In this document: positions 1 to 9,572 of the stretch, piece by piece | Numbering within the stretch: position 1 is the stretch's first letter | Layout: every line of letters starts with the position of its first letter | DNA from: Gautieria morchelliformis | Taxonomy: Eukaryota > Basidiomycota > Agaricomycetes > Gomphales > Gomphaceae | Length of the DNA stretch: 64,000 nucleotides | NCBI GenBank assembly: GCA_015179125.1 | Contig: WHVA01000028.1 | Location: forward strand, 372,001-436,000 | Direction of reading: 5' to 3' | Notes under the pieces: generated by a model | The model's database searches: none | What the model was told of the DNA's origin: nothing | What the model saw: the letters and a program-made list of their open reading frames with translations, nothing else | Position numbers and translations under genes: made by a program

Positions 1-1172
1 TCCTGCATGAAAGAAATGCGATCTTTTATAATATTGACGACAAAACTGTGGTGCGTGGTAAGGCGAAGGACCGCGAGTAGATTATTTTGAAGCATGGGTA
101 CATGTAAGACTTCTGATAAGACGATACTTTGCGCTGGCTTCCCATTTATGATGGGTGTAAACAAGATGCGCCCCTTTCCAACTGAATACACGATCTCGTT
201 GGTTGCGAGGCGGATGGGCACGCGATAGGGTTCGTAGTCCCGAAGCCAATGTCGGTGTGGGGTCATATGGCTTGTAGCACCCGTGTCTGTGTTCCAGCGT
301 GTGTTAGCATCGCTAGTGGAAATGGGCGGGGATGAGGAGCGCAGACTCGCATTTCCAGCAAGTTCCTGCGCTGCTCCGTCTTGCCCGTTTTCCACTGCCT
401 GGTGCGCATTTCTCCTTTTCTCGTTCTCCTCCCCCCATCGCGCAGGTTTAAGTTCCGGATGAGCGATCCAACAGCGATCTGCTGAGTGCCCCCGCTTCCT
501 GCACGCGGTACAGGGCGGGATGGGGGACTTCTTTCCTCGAGCTGTGGCGAGGGCGGCTGTTGTGGAGGCCGAGGACATCTGGCGCTTCAGGTCCTCGTTG
601 CGGAAAGCTGTGGATACGGTCACGCGGTCAAGGGTGCTGATTAAGAGAAGGGAGGAAGTGAATGCTCTGTATTCCATTTGGTCGAGTCCTGTGATCGCAG
701 CATGGATGCCAACTTCGTCCATGATGTTTTGGACAGTAAGCGTGCTCGGTGTGAGTGCTATGAGGTCGTTGGTGGCTGCGTTGATGTGGGTGATATAATC
801 AGTGAGTGATTCCGTGTTGTCTTTTCGTATGCTCAACAGCTTCTGTATCGCATGGAAGTGGCTGTTCACTACCTGTGATCGGTGTGCAGCTCTCAATCTC
901 TTCCACATCTCAATAGGATCGTCCATCGCGCCTTCGACGTGGACGTATTGCGTTGGCGAGAGAGACTTGAGTAGGATTCCAGCTGCCTCCTCTCTTTTTA
1001 ATAGCCATTTCGATACTTCTACTGCGTCGGTCGGTCTTCTGAATTCCTCAGTGACTATTCGCCACGCGTTTACGGTCATGAGTTTTCCTTGCAGTGCAAT
1101 AGCCCATACGTTGTAGTTGGAACTCGTGAGTCTCACGCTGCTAGTGCGGTGCTCGGTTTCTGAATCTGACAT
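1..1172 (-). CDS. Ty1/copia Gag-protease, N-terminal part (runs off left edge)
   Basis: An open frame starts with ATG at 1172 and continues to the window edge, about 390 codons. It begins MSDSETEHRTSS, has the helical Gag (UBN2-like) region in its first half, then a CX2CX4HX4C zinc knuckle (CRKRGHSADRC, about 475-520) and the copia protease motif DTGATSHMTPH (about 250-290). These nucleocapsid and aspartic protease parts form the particle and process the polyprotein. Integrase, RT and RNase H would lie left of the window. The start is chosen because it is the first ATG after the primer binding site at 1204-1216. No stop or frameshift is visible in this part, so the element may be intact. Confidence 0.88.
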   Translation of the reverse strand, partial: MSDSETEHRTSSVRLTSSNYNVWAIALQGKLMTVNAWRIVTEEFRRPTDAVEVSKWLLKREEAAGILLKSLSPTQYVHVEGAMDDPIEMWKRLRAAHRSQVVNSHFHAIQKLLSIRKDNTESLTDYITHINAATNDLIALTPSTLTVQNIMDEVGIHAAITGLDQMEYRAFTSSLLLISTLDRVTVSTAFRNEDLKRQMSSASTTAALATARGKKSPIPPCTACRKRGHSADRCWIAHPELKPARWGEENEKRRNAHQAVENGQDGAAQELAGNASLRSSSPPISTSDANTRWNTDTGATSHMTPHRHWLRDYEPYRVPIRLATNEIVYSVGKGRILFTPIINGKPAQSIVLSEVLHVPMLQNNLLAVLRLTTHHSFVVNIIKDRISFMQ

Positions 1173-1203
1173 GGTTGGCGACTTCTTCTTCGATTTAGAG
1201 CAC

Positions 1204-1216
1204 GGGGCCCATAACC
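1204..1216 (-). promoter_or_regulatory. Primer binding site, initiator tRNA-Met anticodon region
   Basis: On the minus strand this reads GGTTATGGGCCCC, immediately after the LTR end ...GAACA. It is complementary to the anticodon stem-loop of eukaryotic initiator tRNA-Met (GGGCYCATAACC) rather than to the tRNA 3' end. Drosophila copia is known to use this half-tRNA priming. The same site occurs in the second copia element at 51648. Confidence 0.8.
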
Positions 1217-1420
1217 TGTTCAACGCAGTGCAGGTATATTACTCCGATCTGAGTTCGGAGGAAGAAGCAAGTAAGTCTTATGTTACGCTAGGGAACTAGC
1301 TACTTACCTGAGTTCGGAGGAAGAAGCAAGTAAGGCTTCTACACTCCGAACTCAGGGTACTGTACAGCACAATGTCTGACTAAATGGTTGATCGCGTCAT
1401 GTGACAACGACGCTGCAACA
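1217..1420 (-). repeat. Putative 5' LTR of the left copia element
   Basis: The inner edge is fixed by the primer binding site: the minus strand reads ...GCGTTGAACA before it. The outer edge at about 1420 (TGTTGCAGCG on the minus strand) is only the best TG start and is uncertain. The segment holds two copies of a 25-bp direct repeat (1251-1275 and 1310-1334, core GAGTTCGGAGGAAGAAG). The partner LTR lies outside the window, so the boundary cannot be tested here. Confidence 0.5.
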
Positions 1421-1464
1421 GAACCATGCCCCCAAACCAACCAACCACCCACTACAACCGGGGA

Positions 1465-1616
1465 GTGCCGGCAAAGCCGGCACAACCACTGGTGTTCAGA
1501 ATGATGAACACCAGAACAGATGTGTTGGCACTATGCCAACACATCTGCCATGATGCCATTCATGTCAGATCTGAGGCATCAGATCTGCGGTTATTCTGAG
1601 GTACATCAGAATGACC
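1465..1616. repeat. Cassette of five consecutive inverted repeats
   Basis: Five hairpin-forming units follow one another: 1465-1483 (8-bp perfect stem, 3-nt loop), 1489-1514 (10-bp perfect stem, 6-nt loop), 1517-1547 (14-bp perfect stem, 3-nt loop), 1551-1581 (7-bp arms enclosing two CAGATCTG-type palindromic words) and 1589-1616 (7-bp core ATTCTGA/TCAGAAT plus flanking pairs). No coding capacity is evident. The cassette lies just 5' of a polypurine tract and LTR (1688-1893), so it is probably the 3' internal end of a gypsy-type element. Confidence 0.75.
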
Positions 1617-1687
1617 TGGTCCACACACCCATCCCTTTCTCAAGGTCAAAGGGGTGCTTCTTTTGGCTCACCTGGTGGGTTCCTTCT

Positions 1688-1893
1688 AGAAGGGGAGGGT
1701 GTAAAGAAGTGGATTCAGAGCAGGGGAGGGTCCACAAGACCCCACTGTATAGTAGTGCGTGGGAACCGCCGGCGGTTCCCCAGCTTGATCGCATCTTACC
1801 CTTACACTGTCACTACGTAGCATCAGAATACCACACATTGGTCAAGTTCTGTTGTGCTCTTGTGACTTAAGGCTTAAGATAGACATCTTTACA
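1688..1893 (+). repeat. Polypurine tract and short gypsy LTR (TGTAAA...TTTACA)
   Basis: A polypurine tract (1688-1699, ending AGGGGAGGG) precedes TGTAAAGAAG at 1700, and the LTR ends CATCTTTACA at 1893 (194 bp). Read in its own orientation it aligns over most of its length with the 3' LTR of gypsy G at 57209-57421, sharing GTGGGAACCG, CGCATCTTAC, CACTACGTAGCAT and AACTTGACCAAT. An 18-bp palindrome (centre GCC|GGC) lies near 1763-1780. No upstream partner LTR was found, so this is the 3' end of a deleted element. Confidence 0.75.
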
Positions 1894-2336
1894 CAAAGGC
1901 ACCTATGTACGAAATCATGTCTTGGGACCCGCATATACACCGCCCTGCATGGACTCTTCGTCTACTGGGTTGATCCCACACGACCTACGGGTGGGACGTC
2001 CCGCAAACGCATCCTGCTCATATGAACACCTAAAGGGGTTGGATCGAGAAGCTGATGGAGCCAGTGACGAGCCATCATGCCGGGTAGGAGATGTCGATCA
2101 TGTTTTGATGGTGTGCCTGCCGGCGAATGATGCGAGCAGCGAATGGGTGTTCGGCAAAATGTGGCGAAGGGTGAAATAGAACGATCATCAAAGAGCCGTG
2201 GCCCAAGGGAGGGCGAAGCCATGAGAACATAGAGGAGGACTGGGAAAACGGATAATAGGGATAACTGGGCATAGAATTAGATGAGTTGCACCGTCCAATC
2301 AGAGGAGCATCCAACAGGGTGCGAGCCAGGGAGGTT
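1894..2336 (+). repeat. Partial copy of LTR-like repeat family A
   Basis: Starting at GGCACCTATGTACGAAA it follows the same sequence as the 3' half of the full family A copy at 2960-3341, including the words CTTGGGACC, GACTCTTCGTCTACTGGG and GCGAATGATGCGAGCAGCG. It is noncoding, and short ORFs here are not conserved between copies. The copy is cut on the left by the gypsy LTR ending at 1893. Confidence 0.6.
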
Positions 2337-3341
2337 GTCAAGATTGGATTTTGGGCGTTAATATCGCATGTTAGTGGCGAATGCCCGAATAGCGTGTGCG
2401 ATCTAGCGAATCACCCAGCAAACAGTACCGAAGAGGTAAGGGTTAAAAGGTAAGAGGGTTACTCGAAAGGAATTCACCCTGATCTACAGTCATAGCGAAA
2501 TAGCCCGTGGCACTTGACGATGTAACGTGCAAGGTGTCACGGAAGGGTTGTCTAAGTAGCGACAATCCCTTTGCCGGTGAAGGTGCTCCTTCAGAGCCCT
2601 TTTCTGACAGCACAGAAAATAACTCGAAGGCTAAGGTAATGAAGATGAAGTATGAGAACTCACCAGTGAGGCCTAAGTCCTCTTCTGGTCAAAGATAGAA
2701 ATCTACAGGAGAAGGCTCAAGATGATAGTCACAGCGAGGTCAAGTTTGCACAAGATGGACGTATGATAATTAAACTGGAGAATATACATGCGAATGTAGA
2801 CTACTTATACCGAATGCTCATACGGTGCTAGCGAATAGGAAAGAGGCCGTCTGGAGTCAGGGTTGGATAGGGGTGCGTGGTCAGGATACATAATAGATGG
2901 AATAGACATCCAATAGAATGGAAGAGGGGTGCGAACATGAAACGACGGAGAGGAAAGAAGGCGAAGGCCCCTATGTACGAAAACACGCCTTGGGACCTGC
3001 ATATACACCACCCTGCACGGACTCTTCATCTGCTGGGTTGGTCTCACATGACCTATGGGTAGGATGCCCCGCGAATGCATTCTGGACATAGGAACACCCA
3101 AAGGGGGTTGAGTTGAGAAGATGATGGGACCAGTGATGAACCATCAACCCGGGTAAAGGATGTCGATTGTGTTTGATGGCGTGCCTGCTGGCGAATGATG
3201 CGAGTAGCGAATGGTCATATGGCGAATGTGGCGAATAGCAAATGGAGCGAGGAGTGAATGGAGCGAAGACACGCGAACATGGAAGAGTGGTGAAAGGGAC
3301 AACAGGGATAGCTGGGTACAAGAAATAAATGAGTCATGACA
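2337..3341 (+). repeat. LTR-like repeat family A, most complete copy
   Basis: It begins TGTCAAGATTGG and ends GAGTCATGACA, so it has TG...CA ends with the inverted pentamer TGTCA/TGACA, as expected for an LTR of about 1 kb. Related copies start with the same 12 bases at 5270, 13113 and 29425, and the same end recurs at 3583, 4114, 7376 and 7615. No protein frame is shared between copies. The 3' part is rich in the hexamer GCGAAT. Clear target duplications were not found. Confidence 0.65.
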
Positions 3342-3583
3342 GCCTGCACCTCCTTGCACTTCATGATAGGACCAGTGATGAACCATCAATCCAGGTAAAG
3401 GATGTCGATCGTGTTTGATGACATGGCTACTGGCGAATGATGCAAGTAGCGAATGGTCATTTGGCGAATGTGGCGAATAGTGAATCGAGCAAGGAGTGAA
3501 TGGAGCGAAGCCGAGCGAACATGGAAGAGTGGTGAAAGGGAAAACAGGGATAGCTTGATACAAGAAATGAATGTGTCATGACA
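3342..3583 (+). repeat. Tandem duplication of the family A tail
   Basis: The last ~220 bp of the preceding repeat (3118-3341) is repeated here with a few differences: GACCAGTGATGAACCATCAA, GGCGAATGATGC, then ...GTGTCATGACA at 3583. A similar duplicated tail follows the second complete copy (7377-7615), so duplication of this segment is a property of the family or has happened twice. Confidence 0.65.
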
Positions 3584-4114
3584 ACTGTGTAGTGAAAACT
3601 TCAGCGAAGCTAATTCGTCCTGCGCTGCAGTGGTACGAGTCCCATTGAGTCCAACCTGCATGGAGGCTGCAACTGACACTATCCGAATGCATCCTGAGCA
3701 TGTGGGTCTGTCATGGAGTGGGAGTTTAACAGATGATGGGTTCTATGATGGATGAGGGCCCCAACACCTGGCGTCCTGGCAGGAATGATGCGAATAGCGA
3801 ATGCAAAAGCAGTATGGCGATGAATATTTTGGCAAGATATTCGCTGGTTCAGGAAGTCGTTCGCTGGTTCGGGAAGTCATTCGCCTTGTGCTGAGGGATG
3901 ATTCGCAGAATAAACGAATCATGACAGAGGTGAGGGGACCCGCGGTGAACAATTGAGTTGGGGAGGAGGCGTTGATCAAGTCCAGGTAGCGCTGCTACAT
4001 GCAAATGATGCGAAAGTGAATAACTGTTCGGCACATTCGGCGAGGAGCGAACGAGGAGAACGTAAAAGTGGGGTGTCGAAGTTACTGGGTATACAAAATA
4101 GACGGGTCATGACA
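3584..4114 (+). repeat. Degenerate family A-like DNA
   Basis: From about 3730 the sequence keeps recognisable pieces of the family A tail (GATGATGGGTTC, GAATGATGCGAATAGCGAATGC, a final GGGTCATGACA at 4114) but is strongly diverged. 3584-3730 is unassigned and has no convincing coding frame. Confidence 0.4.
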
Positions 4115-5212
4115 GCAACACGACTTGACTTGTGAATAACCAGGAAAATCAACTGATCAACTCTCTCAGGTATTGGAGTGTGAATGGCAAGACTGTCAAT
4201 TGACAGACTCACTCTGAAGAATTTCACTTGGAGGATTAGTCTAGGTGGCTAAGCAGTAAAGTAACTACTTAACTGAGAATTAGACACTAAAGTAAGTGCA
4301 TAACCCTAGCTTGCGTTAGCAGCTTAGTAAGATCCAGGTCACATGAGTCACATGTAGGACAGAAGCAGTGGATTGCTAGAATAATTGATTCTCCTAGGGG
4401 GTCAGAATGACCTCCTTTTATATTGTAAATTACACAGGATTATGTAAAATGGGGAGTTTCTATCTATTAGGCAAGTGATGTCATAGGTGAATATTTGCAC
4501 AGCTAAAACACACCCTTGTAACTCTCATGATGTGTTTGTGCAAGGAAACTAAGAATGGATAGCCAATCACCTTCCCTGATCCACATTGTGTTGTATAGCC
4601 TTACACAGGCCTGCATAGCCCTGCACAGCCCTATGACATCAAGTCACCTGTTTTAGGGGTTGTAGCACTATGTTTGGAAATTCAGTTGTCCAATAAGAAT
4701 GGCTGAAATTGTACCCTAGTTTTGGCTCTGTATATCATTGGGCAGTTTTGCACATAGCCTTACACAGCCATGGTTGCTATGAGGCAAGTCATGTGTTTGC
4801 TGGGTTTGAACTATATTTAAGTGTACAGGCTTGTGTAAGTTGCACAGGATATTTTCAATCTCCCCAGCTGAGATTGAATGAGCCGATGTTGGAGTTGTGG
4901 GTGTTTGAGGACATGCCGCTCCGAATTAGCATGTTTGAGGATCGCTCCAGTCTGAGTTTGAATTTGAGCACTGGTGACAAAGTTATGGACACTCATGGGT
5001 TCATAGCCATTGTCAAGCAAAATAAAGTAGTTTTGAGCCAGGGAAGTCAAAACAATTGGCAACAAAATGTAAGAAAATTCAAGGAATATTCTAAAGACAG
5101 TTCCCCATCAAAGCTGTGTGTATTTGCTAATGTTAGGATGGGAACATTGGTTTTTGCAGGCTTTTTAATGCTTTTTTTGAGATGTTCTGACTAGTAAGAC
5201 AGTTCCTACACA
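4115..5212 (-). repeat. LTR-like repeat family B, copy 1 (3' truncated)
   Basis: On the minus strand it begins TGTGTAGGAACTG at 5212 and aligns in order with the + strand copy at 13416-14902: AATATTCCTTGAATTT, the TATA-like element TATAAAAGGAG (near 4425), CACATGAGTCACATG, GGATTAGTCTAGGTGG and the block around TTGATCAGTTGATTTTCC. It stops at about 4115 next to a family A end, so its last ~400 bp are missing. The apparent 161-codon + strand ORF at 4709-5194 lies antisense to this repeat and is not conserved in the other copies. Confidence 0.65.
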
Positions 5213-5269
5213 CCCTCAAGGCAACAAGTGAAATAGACAGTCCATATGCAGTAGAAATATGATGGAAAG

Positions 5270-5800
5270 TGTCAAGATTGGTTTTTAGGTGTTAATATCG
5301 TGTATTAGTGAACACAGCAAATGCCTGAATGACTTGTGCGAATAAGTATGCCGTTCGGCGAATAGGTGAACCAATAAATGTTCACAAGATAAGAGGGCCG
5401 CCCGAGCGGAGCTCGCCCTATCTACAGTTGTAGTGAAATAGCCCATGGCACTTGACGATGTAACGTGCAAGGTGTCATGGAAGGGTTGTCTAAGTAGCGA
5501 CAATCCCTTCGCCGGCGAAGGTGCTCCTTTGGAGCCCTTCGCCATCAGCACAGAAAATAGTTCGAAGGCTAAGGTAACAAAGATGAAGTATGAGAACTCA
5601 CCAGTGATGCCCAAGTCCTCCTCTTCTGGTCGAAGATAGAAATATCCAGGAGAAGGCTCAAAATGATGATCACAGTGAGGTCAAGTTTGCACAAGATGGA
5701 CGACGTATGATAATTGAACTGAGGAATGTACATGCGAATGCAAACTACTTATATCGAATGCTCGTAAGGTATCAGCGAATAGGAAAGAGGTCGTCGTTGT
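5270..5800 (+). repeat. Family A copy 2, left part
   Basis: Begins TGTCAAGATTGG and matches 2337-2840 closely, including GCACTTGACGATGTAACGTGC and TCAGCACAGAAAATA. It is interrupted after TCGTCGTTGT at 5800, and the missing remainder resumes at 6863. Confidence 0.65.
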
Positions 5801-6862
5801 TGTGACAAATGCAATTATTTCACTTCAAATCATTTATATATCAAAAGAAACTAATAAAGAAAGAAAAGAAAAACAAAAGAAAAATCAAAAGAAACAGAAA
5901 TTATATTCATGATAGACGTCGGCGCAGACGACGATCACACGAAATTTATGTCATGCTATATTACTCATAGATCGAGTGATATACAGGAGTTCGAGCGTCG
6001 ACCACGTGCGGTCGATCAGGGACAGTGCGCCTATCGGGTGATGGCATCGGCAATGACGCCGACAGGCGCCAGGCCATAGGTACCGAGGGGTGCGGGCACC
6101 AAACGCTGCAGAGAATAATAGACTGCGCAGGGGTACAGGGTGCTGTGGAGTGACCTGAGAAAGTCACCTGCAGTATACATACTCAATCAGCTGCCCCACA
6201 AGAAGGGCACAGAGACAGCGGCCCCATCTCCAAGCCCAGCATATATGCTGGGCAGGGTAAACTCAGATCCATTTTCTATTTGAAACCCATGACACGTCTG
6301 ACTGATTACTATCTTAACATCATGTGGACAGGGGCTTTGTATACTAGGTACAGATCTCTATTCCAAGGCCCAGACAATCCTAACACCATCCCCATCACCC
6401 CATGACTTTATGACTATAAATTAGTCACCCCTTAGTTACAAAGTAGTTTTTCGACCCATCCATCCAATATCCTGAACACTAGTAGTTACTATCAATATAG
6501 TATAAATAGCTAGTACAAATGTATGAACAATATCATCCAGAATCGATTATTCTGCCTCCTGAAATTACTGTAGTCTTGTTTGATAGCTACAGAGCTCAGA
6601 TCTTGATAGTTTATTCTAAATCTTTGTTGAGAGTCTATTATCACTGTTTACTCTATACTACCTTAAAAGCGAACACTTTTGATTTGACTATCCCTTGGAT
6701 CGACACCATTCTTCTGTCAACACGGTCACGTGACCCTCATTCATCTGGACGCGCCTCGAAGGGCTTAGTCAGCACATAGAAGAGAGGCGAACACAGTGGT
6801 TTCGATCACTGAGCAATAGATTTCACTTGTTAAAAAGGCACTAGTTGACATCTTAATCTAAA
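5801..6862. mobile_element. Insertion of unknown class inside a family A repeat
   Basis: The family A repeat is split between 5800 and 6863, and the hexamer CGTTGT is present on both sides (5795-5800 and 6863-6868), suggesting a target-site duplication. The 1062-bp insert lacks TG...CA ends, shows no obvious terminal inverted repeat and has no recognised protein. It contains an A-rich run near 5840-5895, a GC-rich core near 5930-6230 and a perfect 20-bp palindrome at 6234-6253 (centre CATA|TATG). It could be a SINE-like or other nonautonomous element; the class is not determined. Confidence 0.5.
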
Positions 6863-7376
6863 CGTTGTGAGTCAGGGTTAGATAGGGGTGCGCAGTCATG
6901 ATACTAAGTGGATGGAATAAACATACAATAGAGTGAGGGAAGAGTGCGAACATGAAACGACGGAGAGTAAAGGTGGCGAAGGCACTTATGTATGAAACCA
7001 TGTCTTGGGACCCGCATACATGCTACACTGCATGGACTCTTCGTCTACTGGGTTGATCCCACACGACCTATGGAAGGGACATCCCGCGAACACACTTTGG
7101 CCATATGAACACCCAAAGGGGTTGGATTGAGAAGATGATGGGGTTAGTGATGAACCATCACGCCGGGTAAATGGTATCGATTCGTATTTGATGGTGTGCC
7201 TGCTGGCGAATGATGCGAGCAGCGAATAGTTGTTCGGCAAATGCAATGAAGGGCTAACGGAGAGGACATAGGGGAGGAGTGGTCGAAGTGAGGGGCGAAG
7301 CCAAGCAAAGGCGGAGGAGGTATGGCAAAAGGGGAGACGGGGATACCAAGGTGCAGGAGATACACAAGTCATGACA
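6863..7376 (+). repeat. Family A copy 2, right part
   Basis: Resumes with GAGTCAGGGTTAGATAGGGG and follows the order of 2855-3341 (GTGCGAACATGAAACGACGG, CTTGGGACCCGCATA, GGCGAATGATGCGAG), ending AAGTCATGACA at 7376. The 289-codon minus-strand ORF overlapping it is repeat-derived, with no recognised domain. Confidence 0.6.
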
Positions 7377-7615
7377 ATCTGATCATAGGAACACCATCGA
7401 AAGAGGGTTGAGCAGAGGAGGTGATAGGAACAGTGATGAACCACCAGGTCGGTCCAAAGATGTCGATCGTGCGTTGATGGCGTGGCTATGGTGAGTGGCA
7501 TGAACAGCGAAGATTGGTTGCCGAACAGGGCAAGGGCGATCAGAGCGAACATGGAAATGGAGTGAGAAATAGGAGGATAGAGTATGCAAGTATGGGAAAT
7601 AAATGCGTCATGACA
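7377..7615 (+). repeat. Second, duplicated tail of family A copy 2
   Basis: Starts near a second GTGATGAACCACCA block and ends GCGTCATGACA at 7615. It parallels the duplicated tail after the first complete copy, though more diverged. Confidence 0.5.
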
Positions 7616-7641
7616 GAAAGATGTGAGAAAGGAAAGAAATG

Positions 7642-7850
7642 TCAAAGATGTGCATTGGATGGCTGCTGCCCATGAGTGAGCACATGGGGGACGATGGGGT
7701 GCTTCCGGATGTAGATTTTGAATGTGTTGGAGGACCAGCACCCCATCACTTGTATGACATTGTCTGGCACCCTGTCCAGTGCAAGGGAGGTAGCTGCACC
7801 AGAATGGATTGAGTGGCCCTGGACATTGGTGCCGAGCACTAGGGCGGATG
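7642..7850 (-). pseudogene. C-terminal relic of a tyrosine recombinase
   Basis: The minus strand encodes GHSIHSGAATSLALDRVPDN followed by VMGCWSSNTFKIYIRKHP, the C-terminal catalytic part of tyrosine recombinases of DIRS or Crypton type, where the family usually reads GHS-F-RIGAAT...GRWSS...YIR. The histidine of the HxxR box and the final tyrosine remain, but the arginine is His here and the conserved GRW is GCW, so the enzyme is inactive. The N-terminal two thirds are absent. It is flanked by family A repeats on the left and AT-rich DNA on the right. Confidence 0.6.
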
Positions 7851-7859
7851 CTCACAACT

Positions 7860-8399
7860 TTTTATTACCTGTAGCTTCACCCATTTTATTCTCAGAGTAT
7901 AGAAAAGAAGAAGATGAAAGTACATGCCAATCTTATTGTTGGGATATAAATAAATATACCTTTGTCCCTTCTGAGTGGTGGCTCCACCGACGAGAACGCC
8001 TCTTCTTATTTTTACGCCTCTTCTTATTTTTTCTACCCACTTTTAATATACACGATATCATTATAACTATTCATATATATTACAAATATCTAGACAACTA
8101 CTATTACTCCATATGGTAGTCTAATACTCTCTCATTATAACTAGTCATACTAATACTCCTACTCATATCTGTTACAAGTATCTCTCCAAGTATCTGTTAC
8201 TCTATCTTGTAGTCTAATACTCTCTCATTTGTATATACATCTCCGAGATGTTTAAATATATACAGAATCATCTAATAACATCTATTATTCTCCTTATAAA
8301 TACTACTGTATATTCCTATATGTTGTTATTAATACTCTTATAGTATATATTATATACTCATATATGCTGTATTACATAACCATTATGATTATCCTCCTA
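7860..8399. other. AT-rich intergenic DNA
   Basis: No gene is visible. The stretch is strongly AT-rich and repeats the word TAGTCTAATACTCTCTCAT at about 8117 and 8209, with many short TATA/ATAT runs. Confidence 0.6.
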
Positions 8400-9269
8400 C
8401 AGCCGCAATGACTCAACCGACTCATGCACACCTTGGTGAGTCACATGTACATGACTCACCCAAGCTGTCAGAAATCATGCCCACTTAATGACTCATTCCT
8501 GATGAATCAAGTCCTGATTGGTGGAAAACCCTGTGGAGTAACCAGTAGGAGTCATTTCAAGTCACTGTGAGTCATTATGAGTCAGACAGAACCTTCCCAT
8601 GCATTCTGAAAATATAAAAGGAGGCCCTTTTTGCCTGCCTTTCATCAGCCAATCTACCCATCTTCTATCCTACATGTGACCTCATGTGACTTGCATCTTA
8701 CTAAGCTGCTAATCCCAGCTAGGGTTATTCACTTACTTTAGTGTCTAATTCCTTGTTAAGTAGTTACTTACTGCTTAGCCACTTGGACTAATCCTCCGGG
8801 TGTAATTCTACAGAGTGAGTCTGTCAATTGAAAGTCTTGCCATTTGCACTCCAATACCCGAGACGATCTGATCAGTTGATTTTCCTGATTAGAGACTTTC
8901 ACAAGTTGCTTTGTTCACAAAACTCGTCCCTCGTTTTATTGCAGTGCACTGGGAGATTATCAGGGCAGTCCATTTATAAACTCCTGCTAAGTACATTCCT
9001 TTATATTTTGGAATACACTTGGACCCCGATAGTGTCCTTGAACATACAGTCTTTTAGTTTATTGTTCAGTGCTGCTAAGAAACACATTGCCTTCCATCCG
9101 TATTAACTTGGACTAGTTCTTACGTGGATTGCAACCAAGGTACAAATATTAAATTATTTCCGGAGTTGTGCTGCAGCATTGTTTAATATTCTTTGAGTCT
9201 CGTAAACAACACGTTCTGATAGATTGAAGTTTTAGCAATAACACCAAAGTCTTGAAGGGTTCCAAAACA
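8400..9269 (+). repeat. LTR-like repeat family B, copy 2, with promoter-like U3
   Basis: The 3' end GGGTTCCAAAACA (9269) and the block from TATAAAAGGAGGCCC (8613) to the end align with family B copy 3. The upstream part differs from copy 3 and carries six perfect TGA(C/G)TCA heptamers at 8409, 8437, 8452, 8489, 8568 and 8578, followed by the TATA box. The left boundary is not defined. It reads as the U3-R-U5 of an LTR. Confidence 0.6.
8409..8620 (+). promoter_or_regulatory. TGASTCA cluster plus TATA box
   Basis: Six TGACTCA/TGAGTCA sites, the sequence bound by fungal Gcn4/Cpc1 and AP-1-type bZIP factors, lie within 176 bp, the last ending 28 bp before TATAAAAG at 8613-8620. The spacing suits an RNA polymerase II promoter inside the LTR. 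Binding by a Gcn4-type factor is inferred only from the motif. Confidence 0.5.
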
Positions 9270-9359
9270 GGAGTCCCCCAGGTGTCAATGTGTGTCAACA
9301 CCCCCGCACCCTGCTAACTGTATGCCCAGTCTCCTCACGATGAGCTCCATGTCGTCCGT

Positions 9360-9490
9360 GCTGCAATCGTACCCGCACCTGCACCTATACCTGCACGCGT
9401 ACCTGCACCCGCACCTGCACCCTCACCTGTCCCTGCACCCACACCTGCACCTGCACCTGCACCTGTCCTGTACCCACACCTGAACCCGCC
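9360..9490 (+). repeat. CACCTG hexanucleotide microsatellite
   Basis: An imperfect array of CACCTG/CACCCG hexamers runs from about 9375 to 9482 and passes into a C-rich segment (CCGCCGCCCACCCCCCCACC). In one frame it reads as an Ala-Pro/Val-Pro repeat leading towards the next unknown gene relic, so it may be the low-complexity N-terminal part of that gene or untranslated DNA. Confidence 0.65.
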
Positions 9491-9572
9491 GCCGCCCACC
9501 CCCCCACCACCCGGTCCTCCTACACCAGCTCGCCCACCCCAGCACCTCCACGCCCCTCACCCTGCCGCATAC

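Noticed and set aside
4709..5194. 161-codon + strand ORF in a family B repeat
   Set aside because: Lies antisense to the repeat, and the frame is not conserved in the other copies.
6795..6830. Pol III B-box/tRNA-like word GGTTTCGATCA
   Set aside because: No matching A box or tRNA cloverleaf was found; too weak to call a tRNA or SINE head.
6986..7855. 289-codon minus-strand ORF
   Set aside because: Mostly family A repeat; only its first ~65 codons correspond to the recombinase relic in another frame.
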